Below are positions 53,793 through 62,647 of a stretch of DNA of 64,000 bases, piece after piece. The stretch covers positions 264,215-328,214 of the forward strand of contig NZ_CP034782.1 of the NCBI RefSeq assembly GCF_006094435.1. The letters are read 5' to 3'. A model generated the notes under the pieces. That model made no database searches. It was not told the DNA's origin and saw only the letters and a list, made by a program, of their open reading frames with translations. How positions within the stretch are numbered: position 1 is the first letter of the stretch; every line of letters begins with the position of its first letter. Origin of the DNA: Pseudomonas sp. MPC6 (GTDB lineage: Bacteria > Pseudomonadota > Gammaproteobacteria > Pseudomonadales > Pseudomonadaceae). Position numbers and translations under genes: made by a program.

Positions 53793-53869
53793 GTCTTACA
53801 AAACCTGTTGGAACCCACCTGACCGGCGCATGCTTAATCGTTGAATCTAAAAAGTAGCGAGACAGTCAC

Positions 53870-54052
53870 ATGCATATGTCAGAGGCGTACCAGGTCATGG
53901 AAGCTCTATCTACCAATGATGCGAACCTTAAAATTCACGAGGGGTGGAAGCTCCTCAGCGTCGTGGTGACTACTCACCCCAATGGGCAGCTTCATCCGTG
54001 CTACATACTTGGCAAGTCGAAAGCTGTGCATGACGAACCGCCATCAGATTGA
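53870..54052 (+). CDS. Small hypothetical protein, 60 residues
   Basis: EAYQVMEALSTNDANLKIHEGWKLLSVVVTTHPNGQLHPCYILGK is the pattern of short conserved Pseudomonas proteins of unknown role. A good terminator follows the stop by 38 bp. Confidence 0.6.
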   Translation: MHMSEAYQVMEALSTNDANLKIHEGWKLLSVVVTTHPNGQLHPCYILGKSKAVHDEPPSD

Positions 54053-54090
54053 TTTTCGATTGGCACGATGACCTATTTTTGGAAACTCTG

Positions 54091-54117
54091 AAGCTCGCGC
54101 CTCCAGCGAGCTTTTTT
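54091..54117 (+). terminator. Rho-independent terminator
   Basis: AAGCTCGC, loop GCCTCCA, GCGAGCTTTTTT, after the 53870-54052 gene. Confidence 0.8.
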
Positions 54118-54374
54118 GCGGATCAGCATCTATTCCTCCCTTCATAACCCTGACGATATTCTTTAGCGAATGAGACTCACGGCAGTGGCACGCATAGGTC
54201 GCCGACTGGCGAGCTTATGGCCAACACATTCGAATACCCTTAGACGCGAACGCCAAACCATTGCCATGCAATAGACCGTCGGCCCTTTGCGTTGAACTCA
54301 AACCTCATACGTTTCGTCTAGCGCATAAGGGCTGAAATCTAGGCCCATATTCGGTACGTTGCAAGGAAATCGCC

Positions 54375-54635
54375 ATGACGACTATCACCGCACGCTTGAA
54401 TTACATGCGTGACACTCTCCTGGGCCCTATCGCGAAAAGCGTTGAATGCAATGTCGTCATTACGCCCATCACGCCCGGGGCTTTTCAGGTGCAAGTGTTA
54501 TCTCCAGTGCCGGATGACCTGCACAAGGCGCATTCCTTAACTATTTTCACTTTTCCAGGCCAACACTTGACTGGCACGGTCGCTCACACGCGGCTGATGG
54601 AAAATGGTGATTTGGAAATGCAGATCGACGTATGA
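54375..54635 (+). CDS. Hypothetical protein, 86 residues
   Basis: TTITARLNYMRDTLLGPIAKSVECNVVITPITPGAFQVQVLSPVPDD, with CAAGGAAATCGCC before the ATG. No family recognised. Confidence 0.6.
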   Translation: MTTITARLNYMRDTLLGPIAKSVECNVVITPITPGAFQVQVLSPVPDDLHKAHSLTIFTFPGQHLTGTVAHTRLMENGDLEMQIDV

Positions 54636-54894
54636 CAAACCATCTCTAGGTGGATCGCTGATTTCGGATATGAATGCCGACATCACCGGTAAGGCTTCCC
54701 CCCACTTATGTCGTCGTTCGCTCGCTACGACGGGATAGCTACAGATCGAGTGCCGACATTCATGACTGCCGCAATCGGCTCTAAAGCGGAAATCGATTGC
54801 TCTAGGCTGCCACCGCCAATATCAAGTGCAATGTCAATCAACTAATCACGGAACAGCTGTGCTGTCCCGCAAAGTGGTCGATCTTTACTGCAGA

Positions 54895-55046
54895 TGTTGG
54901 CGCTGACGTGTTTTTGATCCAGACTGCCGGAATTCATTGCCCCGCCCGAATACTCAGCAAACGATAGTCCTGCGAGTGGTTTCAGAAGCTGCAGATGGGT
55001 CAGTCAAAATCAGCCGCCCTGGGTCAAAAACGCATCACCGCCAACA
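54895..55046. mobile_element. Diverged MITE-like element, IS21-type ends
   Basis: 152 bp: TGTTGGCGCTGACGTGTTTT plus TGATCCAG at the left; CTGGGTCAAAAACGCATCAC plus CGCCAACA at the right. The interior differs from the other copies except for GGGTCAGT. Confidence 0.7.
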
Positions 55047-55613
55047 CTCTGATTACTTTCAGTTCTTTCTGGGCTGAGGTAGAGGCTACTTTGAGATGTT
55101 AGCGTACACCAGAGAATGCCCGCTTTGGGCCGACTCCGGTCTGTTGCTTCAAATGGATCGCGCCAGAACTGCCACTGGGATCGGTTCACCCCACGGGCGA
55201 TCCAGAGCAACCGAGGAAATGTCGGTATTGCCCTTCGCTGCCCAGGGCGGTCGATAGAAGAAGGGTCAAGAAGCGCTGCGCGATCGCTGCTTAGGGCGTT
55301 AGCGCGCGACCCTAACAATGGCACAACTCGAACACTCACCGCTTCCCCTGGCTATCAGCGATGCAAACAGGCCCGCTCGCCACGGCGGTGGGAAGACGCG
55401 TGCGACGCTCACCCTGACCACTGATCCTGGACGTCATCAACGCTGACCCGCGCCGCCACCGCGCAACGGAAACTGCCCCAGGAACAGGAAAGGCGAAACC
55501 CGTGGCCCGCCAAGGCCGCACGGGCTTCACGGACGCGATATCTCGTCCGTAGCCCAGTCCCCGGTCCTCGTCCTGAGCGGTCCGCAAATTGCTCTAACCA
55601 CTGACCCCCTCCC
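55047..55613. other. Stretch without a recognisable gene
   Basis: GC-rich with several overlapping open frames, none protein-like. It separates the MITE from the end of the kfrA-like gene. Confidence 0.35.
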
Positions 55614-56624
55614 CTAGCCCTCCTCGTCCGGTGTGTCACCGGCGCCCGGCTCGGCCGTCTTTTTCGCCTGGCCAACACTCGCGGCCTTGACGCTGTCCAG
55701 TAGCGCGGCCTGCAGCGCTTGCTGCTGCGCGGTCAGCTGCGCGTTGTGCTGCTCTAGCTGGGCCAGCGCACGGTCGGTGGCCTGCAGCCGGCCGCGCAGC
55801 TCGGCCGCCTCATCGCTGGCGTTGGCACGCAACAGGCGCAGCTGATCGTTGCGCGCCTGCTGCTGCTCGAGCTCCTTGCTCAGGCGTTCGGTACGGGCCT
55901 TGTGTTCATCGCGTACCCGCGCGGTCTCCAGCATCAAAAAATCCTGGGTCTTGACCAGCTCGGCCTGATGACTCTCGCCCAGTGCCAGCAAGTCGCGTTG
56001 CGCGCTGTCGCGCAAGGCGCTGAGTTGCTGCTGCAACTGATCGACCAGCGCTTGCAGGCGCTGGTGTTCATGCGCGGCCTGCAGGCGCTGGGCCTCGACT
56101 TTGTCCGCCACTTCCTGGCGTTCACGGACCAGGCCCTGGCGTTCCGCTTCACTGGCGACCATCTGCTCGCTCATACGAGACTTGTCCGCACGCAGGCTCA
56201 GCAATTCCTCAGTCTGGGCCTCGAGCTGTGCGGCAGATGCCCGCGCCTGGGCTCCCGCCTGTTCGGCAGTGGCCAGCGCCGCCTCGGTGTGCGCCTGCAG
56301 CTGCTGGCGCTCCAGCTCATGCCCGGCCGCCGCAGCGTTCAGGGCCACGTCCCAGATCGCGTCGAACTGCTGGCACACCGCGTCCGGAATCCCCGGGCGG
56401 CGCAAGCGCGCGCTCAAGGCCGGGCCGGCCTTGGCCCAGAATTTTTTCACCTCGTCATTGACCAGGTTGGGTGAGGCGCTGATGCCGTGCTCGACCAGGA
56501 TTGCTTCGCGAATCGCGGCCTGGCGCACTTCTTCGCCGTGCTCGAGCAGCTGCGCCGCGTAGGCCTGGACCAGTTCGCGGGTGGATTTCAGTGGCACGTG
56601 CGGGGAGGCGCTGGGCAGGGACAT
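55614..56624 (-). CDS. kfrA: KfrA-like plasmid DNA-binding coiled-coil protein
   Basis: A 336-residue protein. The N-terminus (residues 15-110; IREAILVEHGISASPNLVNDEVKKFWAKAG) is a KfrA-type DNA-binding domain. From about residue 100 to 310 it is almost all coiled coil, rich in Gln, Ala and Glu. KfrA proteins are self-regulating, filament-forming partition or stability factors of broad-host-range plasmids. It is read away from the recombinase operon, and a perfect inverted repeat in between is a likely operator. A decayed partial copy lies at 44286-44530. Confidence 0.85.
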   Translation of the reverse strand: MSLPSASPHVPLKSTRELVQAYAAQLLEHGEEVRQAAIREAILVEHGISASPNLVNDEVKKFWAKAGPALSARLRRPGIPDAVCQQFDAIWDVALNAAAAGHELERQQLQAHTEAALATAEQAGAQARASAAQLEAQTEELLSLRADKSRMSEQMVASEAERQGLVRERQEVADKVEAQRLQAAHEHQRLQALVDQLQQQLSALRDSAQRDLLALGESHQAELVKTQDFLMLETARVRDEHKARTERLSKELEQQQARNDQLRLLRANASDEAAELRGRLQATDRALAQLEQHNAQLTAQQQALQAALLDSVKAASVGQAKKTAEPGAGDTPDEEG

Positions 56625-56721
56625 GGGTGGGGGCTCGGCAACAGGGCGGATGGACCCAGTTTAGCGCAAAAAACGCCACAATGTATTCATATCGAAATCA
56701 ATAGGTTTCATATTCACAAAC

Positions 56722-56762
56722 GGAAAAATTCGTGAAAACCGCCGCTTATCACGAATTTTTCC
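56722..56762. promoter_or_regulatory. Perfect inverted repeat in the kfrA/recombinase divergent promoter
   Basis: GGAAAAATTCGTGA (56722-56735) and its exact inverse TCACGAATTTTTCC (56749-56762), 13 bases apart, about 100 bp before kfrA. Likely the KfrA autoregulatory operator. Confidence 0.7.
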
Positions 56763-56873
56763 ATCGTGTCGCGGCCAGCGCGCTGGTGAAGGCTCACCTA
56801 GCCGTCGGCGGTTTCGCTGGTGCTTGGCGCCAAAGCCTTTATACTCAGGGTTTTCGCCCAGAAGACTTGCGCT

Positions 56874-57539
56874 GTGGATCAAGCTAAATCACGCCAGGTG
56901 GAACAGGGTTCGCCCTTCTTACGCCCGCCGAAGCTGTCTCGAGAAGCCTTCAAAGCGTTCATTGAGCAGCGTGGCTGGCGCATGGCCGACGTCGCCTGCC
57001 GCTGGGCCATCCGGCCCGAGCACTTAAGCCGGCTGGCCGCCGATGAAGACCGTGATCTGAAATGGGACGACCTGGTGCGCGCATTGCCGGTCTTGACGCC
57101 CTTCCAGCGGGCGTGCGTCACGGCCGCCAGGCGTTCATTCGTTCCACCGAAACCCCGCAGGCGCAAAGGCCAACTCATTGGCGAACCGACCCAACCGGTA
57201 GCCGCTGAGTCCGCCCGCGCCGCGGTGCAACCTGATCCACCGTTCACGTGGGAGCATGGCAACGACGAGGACGAGGCGTTCGCGCCGGGCATCGACGGCT
57301 TTCGTTACAGCGCCTACCTGTCGCCCGGGGCTGAGCTGGTGGTGGTGCAGGCGATCGAGGATTTTGCCGAAGAGCATGCCGTGCTGGTGGTGACCGCCAC
57401 ACGGGTCGGCGTCGATCCCGCCGGCCGAGCACAGGAAGAGTACCGCTGTGAGTCCGCCACGGGTGATCAACGGTGGATGGCGCCGGAGCAGATTGACGAT
57501 TGGCTGGTGTCCAACGGAAAAATGCGGGATCTACGATGA
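56874..57539 (+). CDS. Hypothetical protein preceding the recombinase, 221 residues
   Basis: The first third (LSREAFKAFIEQRGWRMADVACRWAIRPEHLSRLAADEDRDLKWDDLVRALP) resembles a helix-turn-helix region; a basic linker (PPKPRRRKGQ) and a C-terminal alpha/beta domain follow. Start uncertain (GTG 56874 or GTG 56820). Its stop overlaps the recombinase start (ATGA), so the two are translationally coupled; it may be a regulatory partner of the recombinase. Confidence 0.65.
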   Translation: MDQAKSRQVEQGSPFLRPPKLSREAFKAFIEQRGWRMADVACRWAIRPEHLSRLAADEDRDLKWDDLVRALPVLTPFQRACVTAARRSFVPPKPRRRKGQLIGEPTQPVAAESARAAVQPDPPFTWEHGNDEDEAFAPGIDGFRYSAYLSPGAELVVVQAIEDFAEEHAVLVVTATRVGVDPAGRAQEEYRCESATGDQRWMAPEQIDDWLVSNGKMRDLR

Positions 57540-58684
57540 GCTCACGAACAGGCTTGCCCACCCGCTTGGATTTCCAGGCCAACAGCGCCATCGCGCTGCT
57601 CGACGCCTACGCGACGGCGCAACCCGGCGAGCGGCCCGACCTGATCCAGGCCGACTCCGACATCGAGGCGGCGGCGATCTGGCTTGAGGCGACCACCCAG
57701 AACCCGAAATCCCGGCGGGTCATGCGCAAGGAGGTGGAGCGCTTTATCCTCTGGGGCCTGCACACCCGCGGCAAGCCACTGTCGCAGATCAACGTGCGGG
57801 ACGTGCAGGACTATGCGGCCTTTCTCGGCGATCCCCAACCCCGTGAGGTGTGGGTCTCCGACATCAAATATCCCCGCCAGCATGCTCAGTGGCGCCCGTT
57901 CGCCGGCCCCCTGAGCTTAAGCTCCCAACGCCTGGCCCTGGTCCAGATCGGCAGCCTGTACCGCTGGATGGTCAAAGGCGGCTGGCTGCAGGGCAACCCC
58001 GTGGAGCTGGTGAGCAAACCCGAAGCGCCTCACGATGCCACGATCAAGCGCCTGTTGCCGGCCGAAGGAATTGCCCTGGCCTTCGAAGCGATCAGCTTGA
58101 CCCAAAGTCCGCGCAAGCGGGCGCGTGATCACTTCATGCTCAGCCTGTTTTACCTGACCGGTCTGCGCACCTTTGAAGCGACCAGCGCCCACATGGGCAG
58201 TCTTCGGCGCTCGGCCAGTGGCGCCCTGTGGCTGAACGTCGTTGGCAAACGCAACAAGGTCCGCGACGTCCCGATCTCCGAGGCGCTGTACGCAGATCTG
58301 CAGGTGTACCGCGAGACCTTTGGCCTGCCGCCGGACATCCCGCTGAAGGACACCACGCCCCTGCTCCTGGCCGCCAACTCGAAACTCAAACGGGCGCACA
58401 CCAGCACGGTGCTCAAGGCCATCATCGACATCATGACCCGCGCGGCCGGCTTGGCCACCCAGCGCGAACACTTCGAGCTGGCCGATCGGCTCAAGGCGGC
58501 GACCACCCACTGGCTGCGTCATTCGTGCTTCAGTCACTTGGCCAAGGCCACCGGAGACTTGGTGATGATCAAGTCCTTGGCCGGCCATAGCAAACTGGAA
58601 ACCACCAGTCGCTACCTGCATAGCGAAGATGATGCGCTGCATGCCGGTGTCGTCCAGACGCTGAGCACGCCGCGGCTCAAGTAG
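57536..58684 (+). CDS. Tyrosine recombinase/integrase
   Basis: A 382-residue phage-integrase-type recombinase. The N-terminal core-binding SAM-like domain spans about residues 45-170. Catalytic residues are Arg in YLTGLRTFEA, Lys in VVGKRNKVRDVP, His-x-x-Arg in THWLRHSCFSHLA, the second His in LAGHSKLETTSRYLH, and Tyr in SRYLH. It is coupled to the preceding gene and lies 450 bp before parA. On plasmids such enzymes resolve multimers; on integrative elements they drive excision. No attachment site was found. Confidence 0.88.
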   Translation: MSSRTGLPTRLDFQANSAIALLDAYATAQPGERPDLIQADSDIEAAAIWLEATTQNPKSRRVMRKEVERFILWGLHTRGKPLSQINVRDVQDYAAFLGDPQPREVWVSDIKYPRQHAQWRPFAGPLSLSSQRLALVQIGSLYRWMVKGGWLQGNPVELVSKPEAPHDATIKRLLPAEGIALAFEAISLTQSPRKRARDHFMLSLFYLTGLRTFEATSAHMGSLRRSASGALWLNVVGKRNKVRDVPISEALYADLQVYRETFGLPPDIPLKDTTPLLLAANSKLKRAHTSTVLKAIIDIMTRAAGLATQREHFELADRLKAATTHWLRHSCFSHLAKATGDLVMIKSLAGHSKLETTSRYLHSEDDALHAGVVQTLSTPRLK

Positions 58685-59136
58685 TTGTTAACCCACAAGA
58701 AAATTTTTAGGGCTTACATGATGGTGGGCCTTTTTTTGGCTGTTTCTCGAGTGGAGCACGGCCTTCAAGACGGCCCCTTACGTCCCGCTCGAACATTTGA
58801 TGTCTCTGGATCAGGACGGATGCGGATTCTTTATATAGGTACACGTTGATCTTCCCCCTCATGGCACCCAGCCCATTCCTTTTACACCCACTCAAAGCTC
58901 TTGCCCTTTCTTGCGACACTTTTGAATAGGCTAAGGCCGAATTTTCACGCAACAGCTTATGCCCGGTCGATTTTCATGTGTCCATATGATCTACATGAGA
59001 AATTTTCCTTTTTCCTATATGAAGCTACAGTCAGAAAGACGATTTCTATGCGGGTACTACCTCATTTTGTCTTGTATCAGTCAATACATCCGGTACAGAA
59101 TGGCCCCATTCTTAATTCCACTCGCTGGTGCCGGAA
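58685..59136. promoter_or_regulatory. Region before parA
   Basis: 452 bp, AT-rich towards parA, expected to hold the par promoter. A T-rich stretch after GGTGGGCC (58722-58735) may end the recombinase transcript. No copy of the TTTTCACWGTGAAAA palindrome is present here. Confidence 0.4.
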
Positions 59137-60258
59137 ATGAATGCAGCTACTGAACAACTCGATCAATACACGTTCACCGACTTCACCGCCTTGAGATACA
59201 GCCCGAAATTTGTAGCGGAAAGCTTGCAGATCAGCACGCAAACCCTCAAGGCGATCGAGAAGGATAATGACCTCATAATCGACCGGATTCGTGGGCCTGT
59301 CGGTGTTCGAAGCTACTCATTGATGGATATGTTTCGAATCGCTGCAATCCGTCGCCAGAATGGCAATACCAAAGGCCTTGGCCGACAAATCACTATCAGC
59401 ACTTATGTGCAAAAAGGCGGCACCGCAAAAACCACCACCACCTGCAACACAGGCATCTTGTCAGCGCTCGCCGGGTATAAAACGCTGATCATCGACAACG
59501 ATCCTCAGGCTGACGTTTCCAGCATGTTGGGCTATGACCCCGATCAGACCACTGAAGAACTTGCCGAGCTCGGCCTACCGGTGGACCGTGCAGTTGAAGG
59601 TCATTTGGGCAACTTGATGCGCCTCGGGTCGACGTTCCCCGCAATGGATCTGGACCAGGTGATCAAGAAGCCTTTCGGCGAGGATGGCCCCCACCTGATT
59701 CCCGCTTTCGATTCACTTGATGACATGGATGTGGTTCTTCGCAACGCACAAGGCGCTGACTTTCGCTATTCGTTGTTCATTGAGCGCGCTCGCCAAGGGA
59801 AGGTCCCGCATTGCGACCTTTCAAGCTACGACGTAATCATCATGGACAACGCCCCTTCTGGCACCATGCTTTCGCGTAACAGCCTCGCTGCCGCGGATTT
59901 TTTGTTGTGCCCAATACGCATGGACAAATTTTCGTTCCGTGCCCTGTCGCGGCTGGCTTTTAAGATCAATGACATGAGCCAGGACTTTGGCCGGGCACCC
60001 GAAATCATCGCTATTCCGACGATGTACATCCGGAACCGTCCACGTATTCAAGCCAACTTGGCTAGGCTTTCCTCGCTGTTCCCGGGTAAGGTGACCGAGC
60101 AACAGTTGATCCATTCCGAGGACTATTCGAAGAGCTTGGAAGACGGCGTGCCATTGGTGCTCTGGAAACAAGGCACCGAAAATTCCCTTGGTGCCTTCCG
60201 TAAGGTTTTTGACGAAGTGATGGAACGGGCTAAGTCCGTGCTGGAGAAATCCAAATGA
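59137..60258 (+). CDS. parA: Plasmid partition ATPase ParA (type Ia)
   Basis: A 373-residue ParA with an N-terminal extension carrying a MerR-like helix-turn-helix (FVAESLQISTQTLKAIEKDNDLI, SYSLMDMFRIAAIRR), typical of type Ia proteins that also repress their own operon. The deviant Walker A is QKGGTAKTTTTCN; Walker A-prime and B are LIIDNDPQADVSSMLGY and DVIIMDNAPSG. ATGA overlap with parB. Confidence 0.92.
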   Translation: MNAATEQLDQYTFTDFTALRYSPKFVAESLQISTQTLKAIEKDNDLIIDRIRGPVGVRSYSLMDMFRIAAIRRQNGNTKGLGRQITISTYVQKGGTAKTTTTCNTGILSALAGYKTLIIDNDPQADVSSMLGYDPDQTTEELAELGLPVDRAVEGHLGNLMRLGSTFPAMDLDQVIKKPFGEDGPHLIPAFDSLDDMDVVLRNAQGADFRYSLFIERARQGKVPHCDLSSYDVIIMDNAPSGTMLSRNSLAAADFLLCPIRMDKFSFRALSRLAFKINDMSQDFGRAPEIIAIPTMYIRNRPRIQANLARLSSLFPGKVTEQQLIHSEDYSKSLEDGVPLVLWKQGTENSLGAFRKVFDEVMERAKSVLEKSK

Positions 60259-61292
60259 GGAGAACAGCTCCTATCGGCCACCCCACAGTTATCGCAACCG
60301 AAGGCAGTAGCATTCAGGGCGTCTCAGTCCCCAAAAGCATACCGAAGGCAAACCTGAAACCGATGGGTGACGTTCTTCGTCAAATTGGGCTGACGGATGA
60401 TGATGCCTCTGTGACTCCACCACTTCAGAACGGTGCATTGGCTGTCACCCCGCGTCATGTTGATCCGAGTGCTACGGATGTCGAGTTGGCAGCAGATAAG
60501 CTGCCCGGGGAAGTGACGTTTCTGCCGATGTCGAAGATTCGCAAGGGGAAGTATCAGCCCCGTCGAGTCTTTGACCAGGAGAAACTGGCCCTGCTCGCCA
60601 ATACCATTGAGGACAATGGCGGGCTCAACAACGCCATCGTTGTTCGGCCGCTGCCGGATGGGAACTACGAACTAATTGCAGGCGAGCGTCGGTTCTTAGC
60701 GCATGAGCTGTTGCGTAAACACACCATCTACGCCCTTGTGCGCCACCTCAGCGATGAAGAGGCGGCCGTCCTTTCCGTTGCAGACAACGACGCACGTGAA
60801 GATCTCACCGATTTCGAACGTGGCGTTAGTTATAAGCAGTTGCTCGACGACAAGATCGTCCAGAACCAGACCGAGCTGTCCCGTCGGGTTGGTCGTAGCA
60901 TGCCCACCATCAGCCGTTGCCTGGCGTACTTCAAGCTGCCCGCTCCGGTCATCGTGATGCTGGAGGAAAATCCGGAGCTTATTGGTAACCGGGTGGTAGC
61001 TGACCTTGTCGCGCTTTCTGATCAAGGCCATACAGAGACCGTCATTGCTGCCGCCTCAAAGATTCGCGATGGTTCCTCCCAGGACAGCTCTATTAACTGG
61101 GCTAAGAGCGAAGTCCGTAAGAAGGTTCATCCTCATACGCCGGCACCTCCCAAGCACATTGCTTACAAGGAACGCACCCAGCTGGATGCTCGCATTGACG
61201 GACGTAAAGTGATTCTGACCCCGCCGAAAGGCGTTGATCCGGAAGAAGTTCTGAAGTATCTGGAAGAGATGCTCAAGGACCGAACGTCGTAG
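60255..61292 (+). CDS. parB: Centromere-binding protein ParB
   Basis: A 345-residue ParB/Spo0J/RepB protein. The N-terminal nuclease-like domain holds the CTP-binding boxes (IEDNGGLNNAIVVRPL and IAGERRFLAHELLR), followed by the helix-turn-helix (LTDFERGVSYKQLLDDKIVQNQTELSRRVGRSMPTISRCLAYFKLP) and a C-terminal dimerisation part. It should bind palindromic parS sites; an array of such palindromes lies 1.3 kb downstream. Confidence 0.92.
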   Translation: MRRTAPIGHPTVIATEGSSIQGVSVPKSIPKANLKPMGDVLRQIGLTDDDASVTPPLQNGALAVTPRHVDPSATDVELAADKLPGEVTFLPMSKIRKGKYQPRRVFDQEKLALLANTIEDNGGLNNAIVVRPLPDGNYELIAGERRFLAHELLRKHTIYALVRHLSDEEAAVLSVADNDAREDLTDFERGVSYKQLLDDKIVQNQTELSRRVGRSMPTISRCLAYFKLPAPVIVMLEENPELIGNRVVADLVALSDQGHTETVIAAASKIRDGSSQDSSINWAKSEVRKKVHPHTPAPPKHIAYKERTQLDARIDGRKVILTPPKGVDPEEVLKYLEEMLKDRTS

Positions 61293-61489
61293 TTTTTGAC
61301 ACTCTCATGGAATCGCCGCCGGAGACGGTGGCGAAGTCACTGTCAACTCCCACTCTCCCATCCCTCATAGTTCCCAAAACGACGAGACCGCCTTTTGTTT
61401 GGCCGCTCGTACTACGCTCGACTTGACCTCGCAGCTTTATCGAATCTGAGCATCGCAAATCGAGCCGATCACCTTCAATCGGAACACCG

Positions 61490-61713
61490 ATGACGAAAGC
61501 GCCTTCATGCAAGCGGCGCTGGCTCAGCCAGACGCCGGTTCCATCCCATTGTAAAAACTTGAGCCAGTTACCCCGACGGTTTCGAAAGGCATAGGCCGTA
61601 CCGTCGCACGGCGAGCGTCCCAACGCGTGTTGAATACGTGCCGAAAGACCGTCGATGTCGAGGCGCATATCCATGGGTTCAAGCATCAGCCAGACCTGCC
61701 TCGGCAATAACAT
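61490..61713 (-). pseudogene. IS66 accessory gene tnpB, 3'-truncated
   Basis: MLLPRQVWLMLEPMDMRLDIDGLSARIQHALGRSP, GTAYAFRNRRGNWLKFLQWD and WLSQRRLHEGAF are standard IS66 TnpB. After HEGAF the frame runs on by chance to 61273 into unrelated sequence. Confidence 0.82.
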
Positions 61714-62009
61714 CAGACCATCTCCCGCAGCAACTGGGCCAGCCATGCGGGCTCGACGGTGGAGGACAGTGCCAGTTCCCAACCGCTGGAATGGCGCAGC
61801 AACAAGTCGGTGGTGACCTGAGGTCCACGCAACGATACGGGCACCAGAGTCATTGTCTCAGTCGCGCTCTCACGACGTCGAAACCAGTAACCAAATGACT
61901 TGGGCTTGAGGTTGTGTTGCTCGCAGTAGGCCACTTGCGTCAGTCCGCTGGTGCGCCATGTTTGAATATGTTCAGCCCAGAATTCGCGCCGAGGGGAGAG
62001 TGTTTTCAT
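61713..62009 (-). CDS. IS66 accessory gene tnpA
   Basis: A 98-residue TnpA: KTLSPRREFWAEHIQTWRTSGLTQVAYCEQHNLKPKSFGYWFRRR. It overlaps the tnpB start. Intact, but without tnpC the element cannot move on its own. Confidence 0.82.
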   Translation of the reverse strand: MKTLSPRREFWAEHIQTWRTSGLTQVAYCEQHNLKPKSFGYWFRRRESATETMTLVPVSLRGPQVTTDLLLRHSSGWELALSSTVEPAWLAQLLREMV

Positions 62010-62084
62010 CTGTGTTCTCTCGTTGGAAAACACAGCATGACAAGTGACAGGGCCGATCTACAGGTGGCTGGACTGGACGCTTAC

Positions 62085-62448
62085 TAACGACGAGGAGCGC
62101 ACGTATCTCGTTAGCGAGGCCAAGCCGTTTCGGAGCCGATTGTTTGGGCTTTGGATGTGGGACTTGGTGAATCATATCGACAGGCACAACGCTCTGACCG
62201 TAACCAAAGCGCTAGATTTGCTAATTCCAGAACCTGAACAATTGATGGCAAAACTAGAAACTGAATCGAAGCCCTATGACTCCTCAACCTACAAAAATTA
62301 TTACGATCTTGCTGTGAATCAGGTAGCCCCAAAACCGATCAAAGATCCTACCCCCCCTTCCCAGCGAGAGTTGGACCTTTATCTGACGTTTGGCACGACG
62401 CTACTTGGCCGGAGACCGTCTGACTCGCGTTCCGGCTCAACAGATTGA
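62085..62448 (+). pseudogene. 3' part of a hypothetical gene interrupted by the IS66 element
   Basis: Starting directly at the IS end, the frame reads TNDEERTYLVSEAKPFRSRLFGLWMWDLVNHIDRHNALTVTKALDLLIPEPEQLMAKL, clearly protein-like, to a stop at 62446. Its 5' part is gone or lies beyond the missing IS portion. Position after parB suggests it may once have followed parAB in the same direction. No family recognised. Confidence 0.55.
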
Positions 62449-62647
62449 AGCCCAAATGAAACGGACGCAACCTACTGGCCTGGTGTCATTGCTGTTTCCA
62501 GAACGTCGGCGGGTAGCCCGGGTAAACGAGTCACTATAGGCGGCCAGAAATGCCCCCTTATTCAAGCGGATGTTTGGAACATCCCAGATCTAAATACTAG
62601 CCAACCTATTGATTCTAAAAGATGACTCGCTTTAGCTCCCTGCCATT

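Larger units (their letters stand above)
61490..62084 (-). mobile_element. IS66-family element, truncated
   Basis: The left end GTAAGCGTCCAGTCCAGCCA (inverse of 62065-62084) is the IS66-type terminal sequence. tnpA is complete and tnpB broken near 61490; tnpC and the other end are missing. It lies between parB and the palindrome array. Confidence 0.8.
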
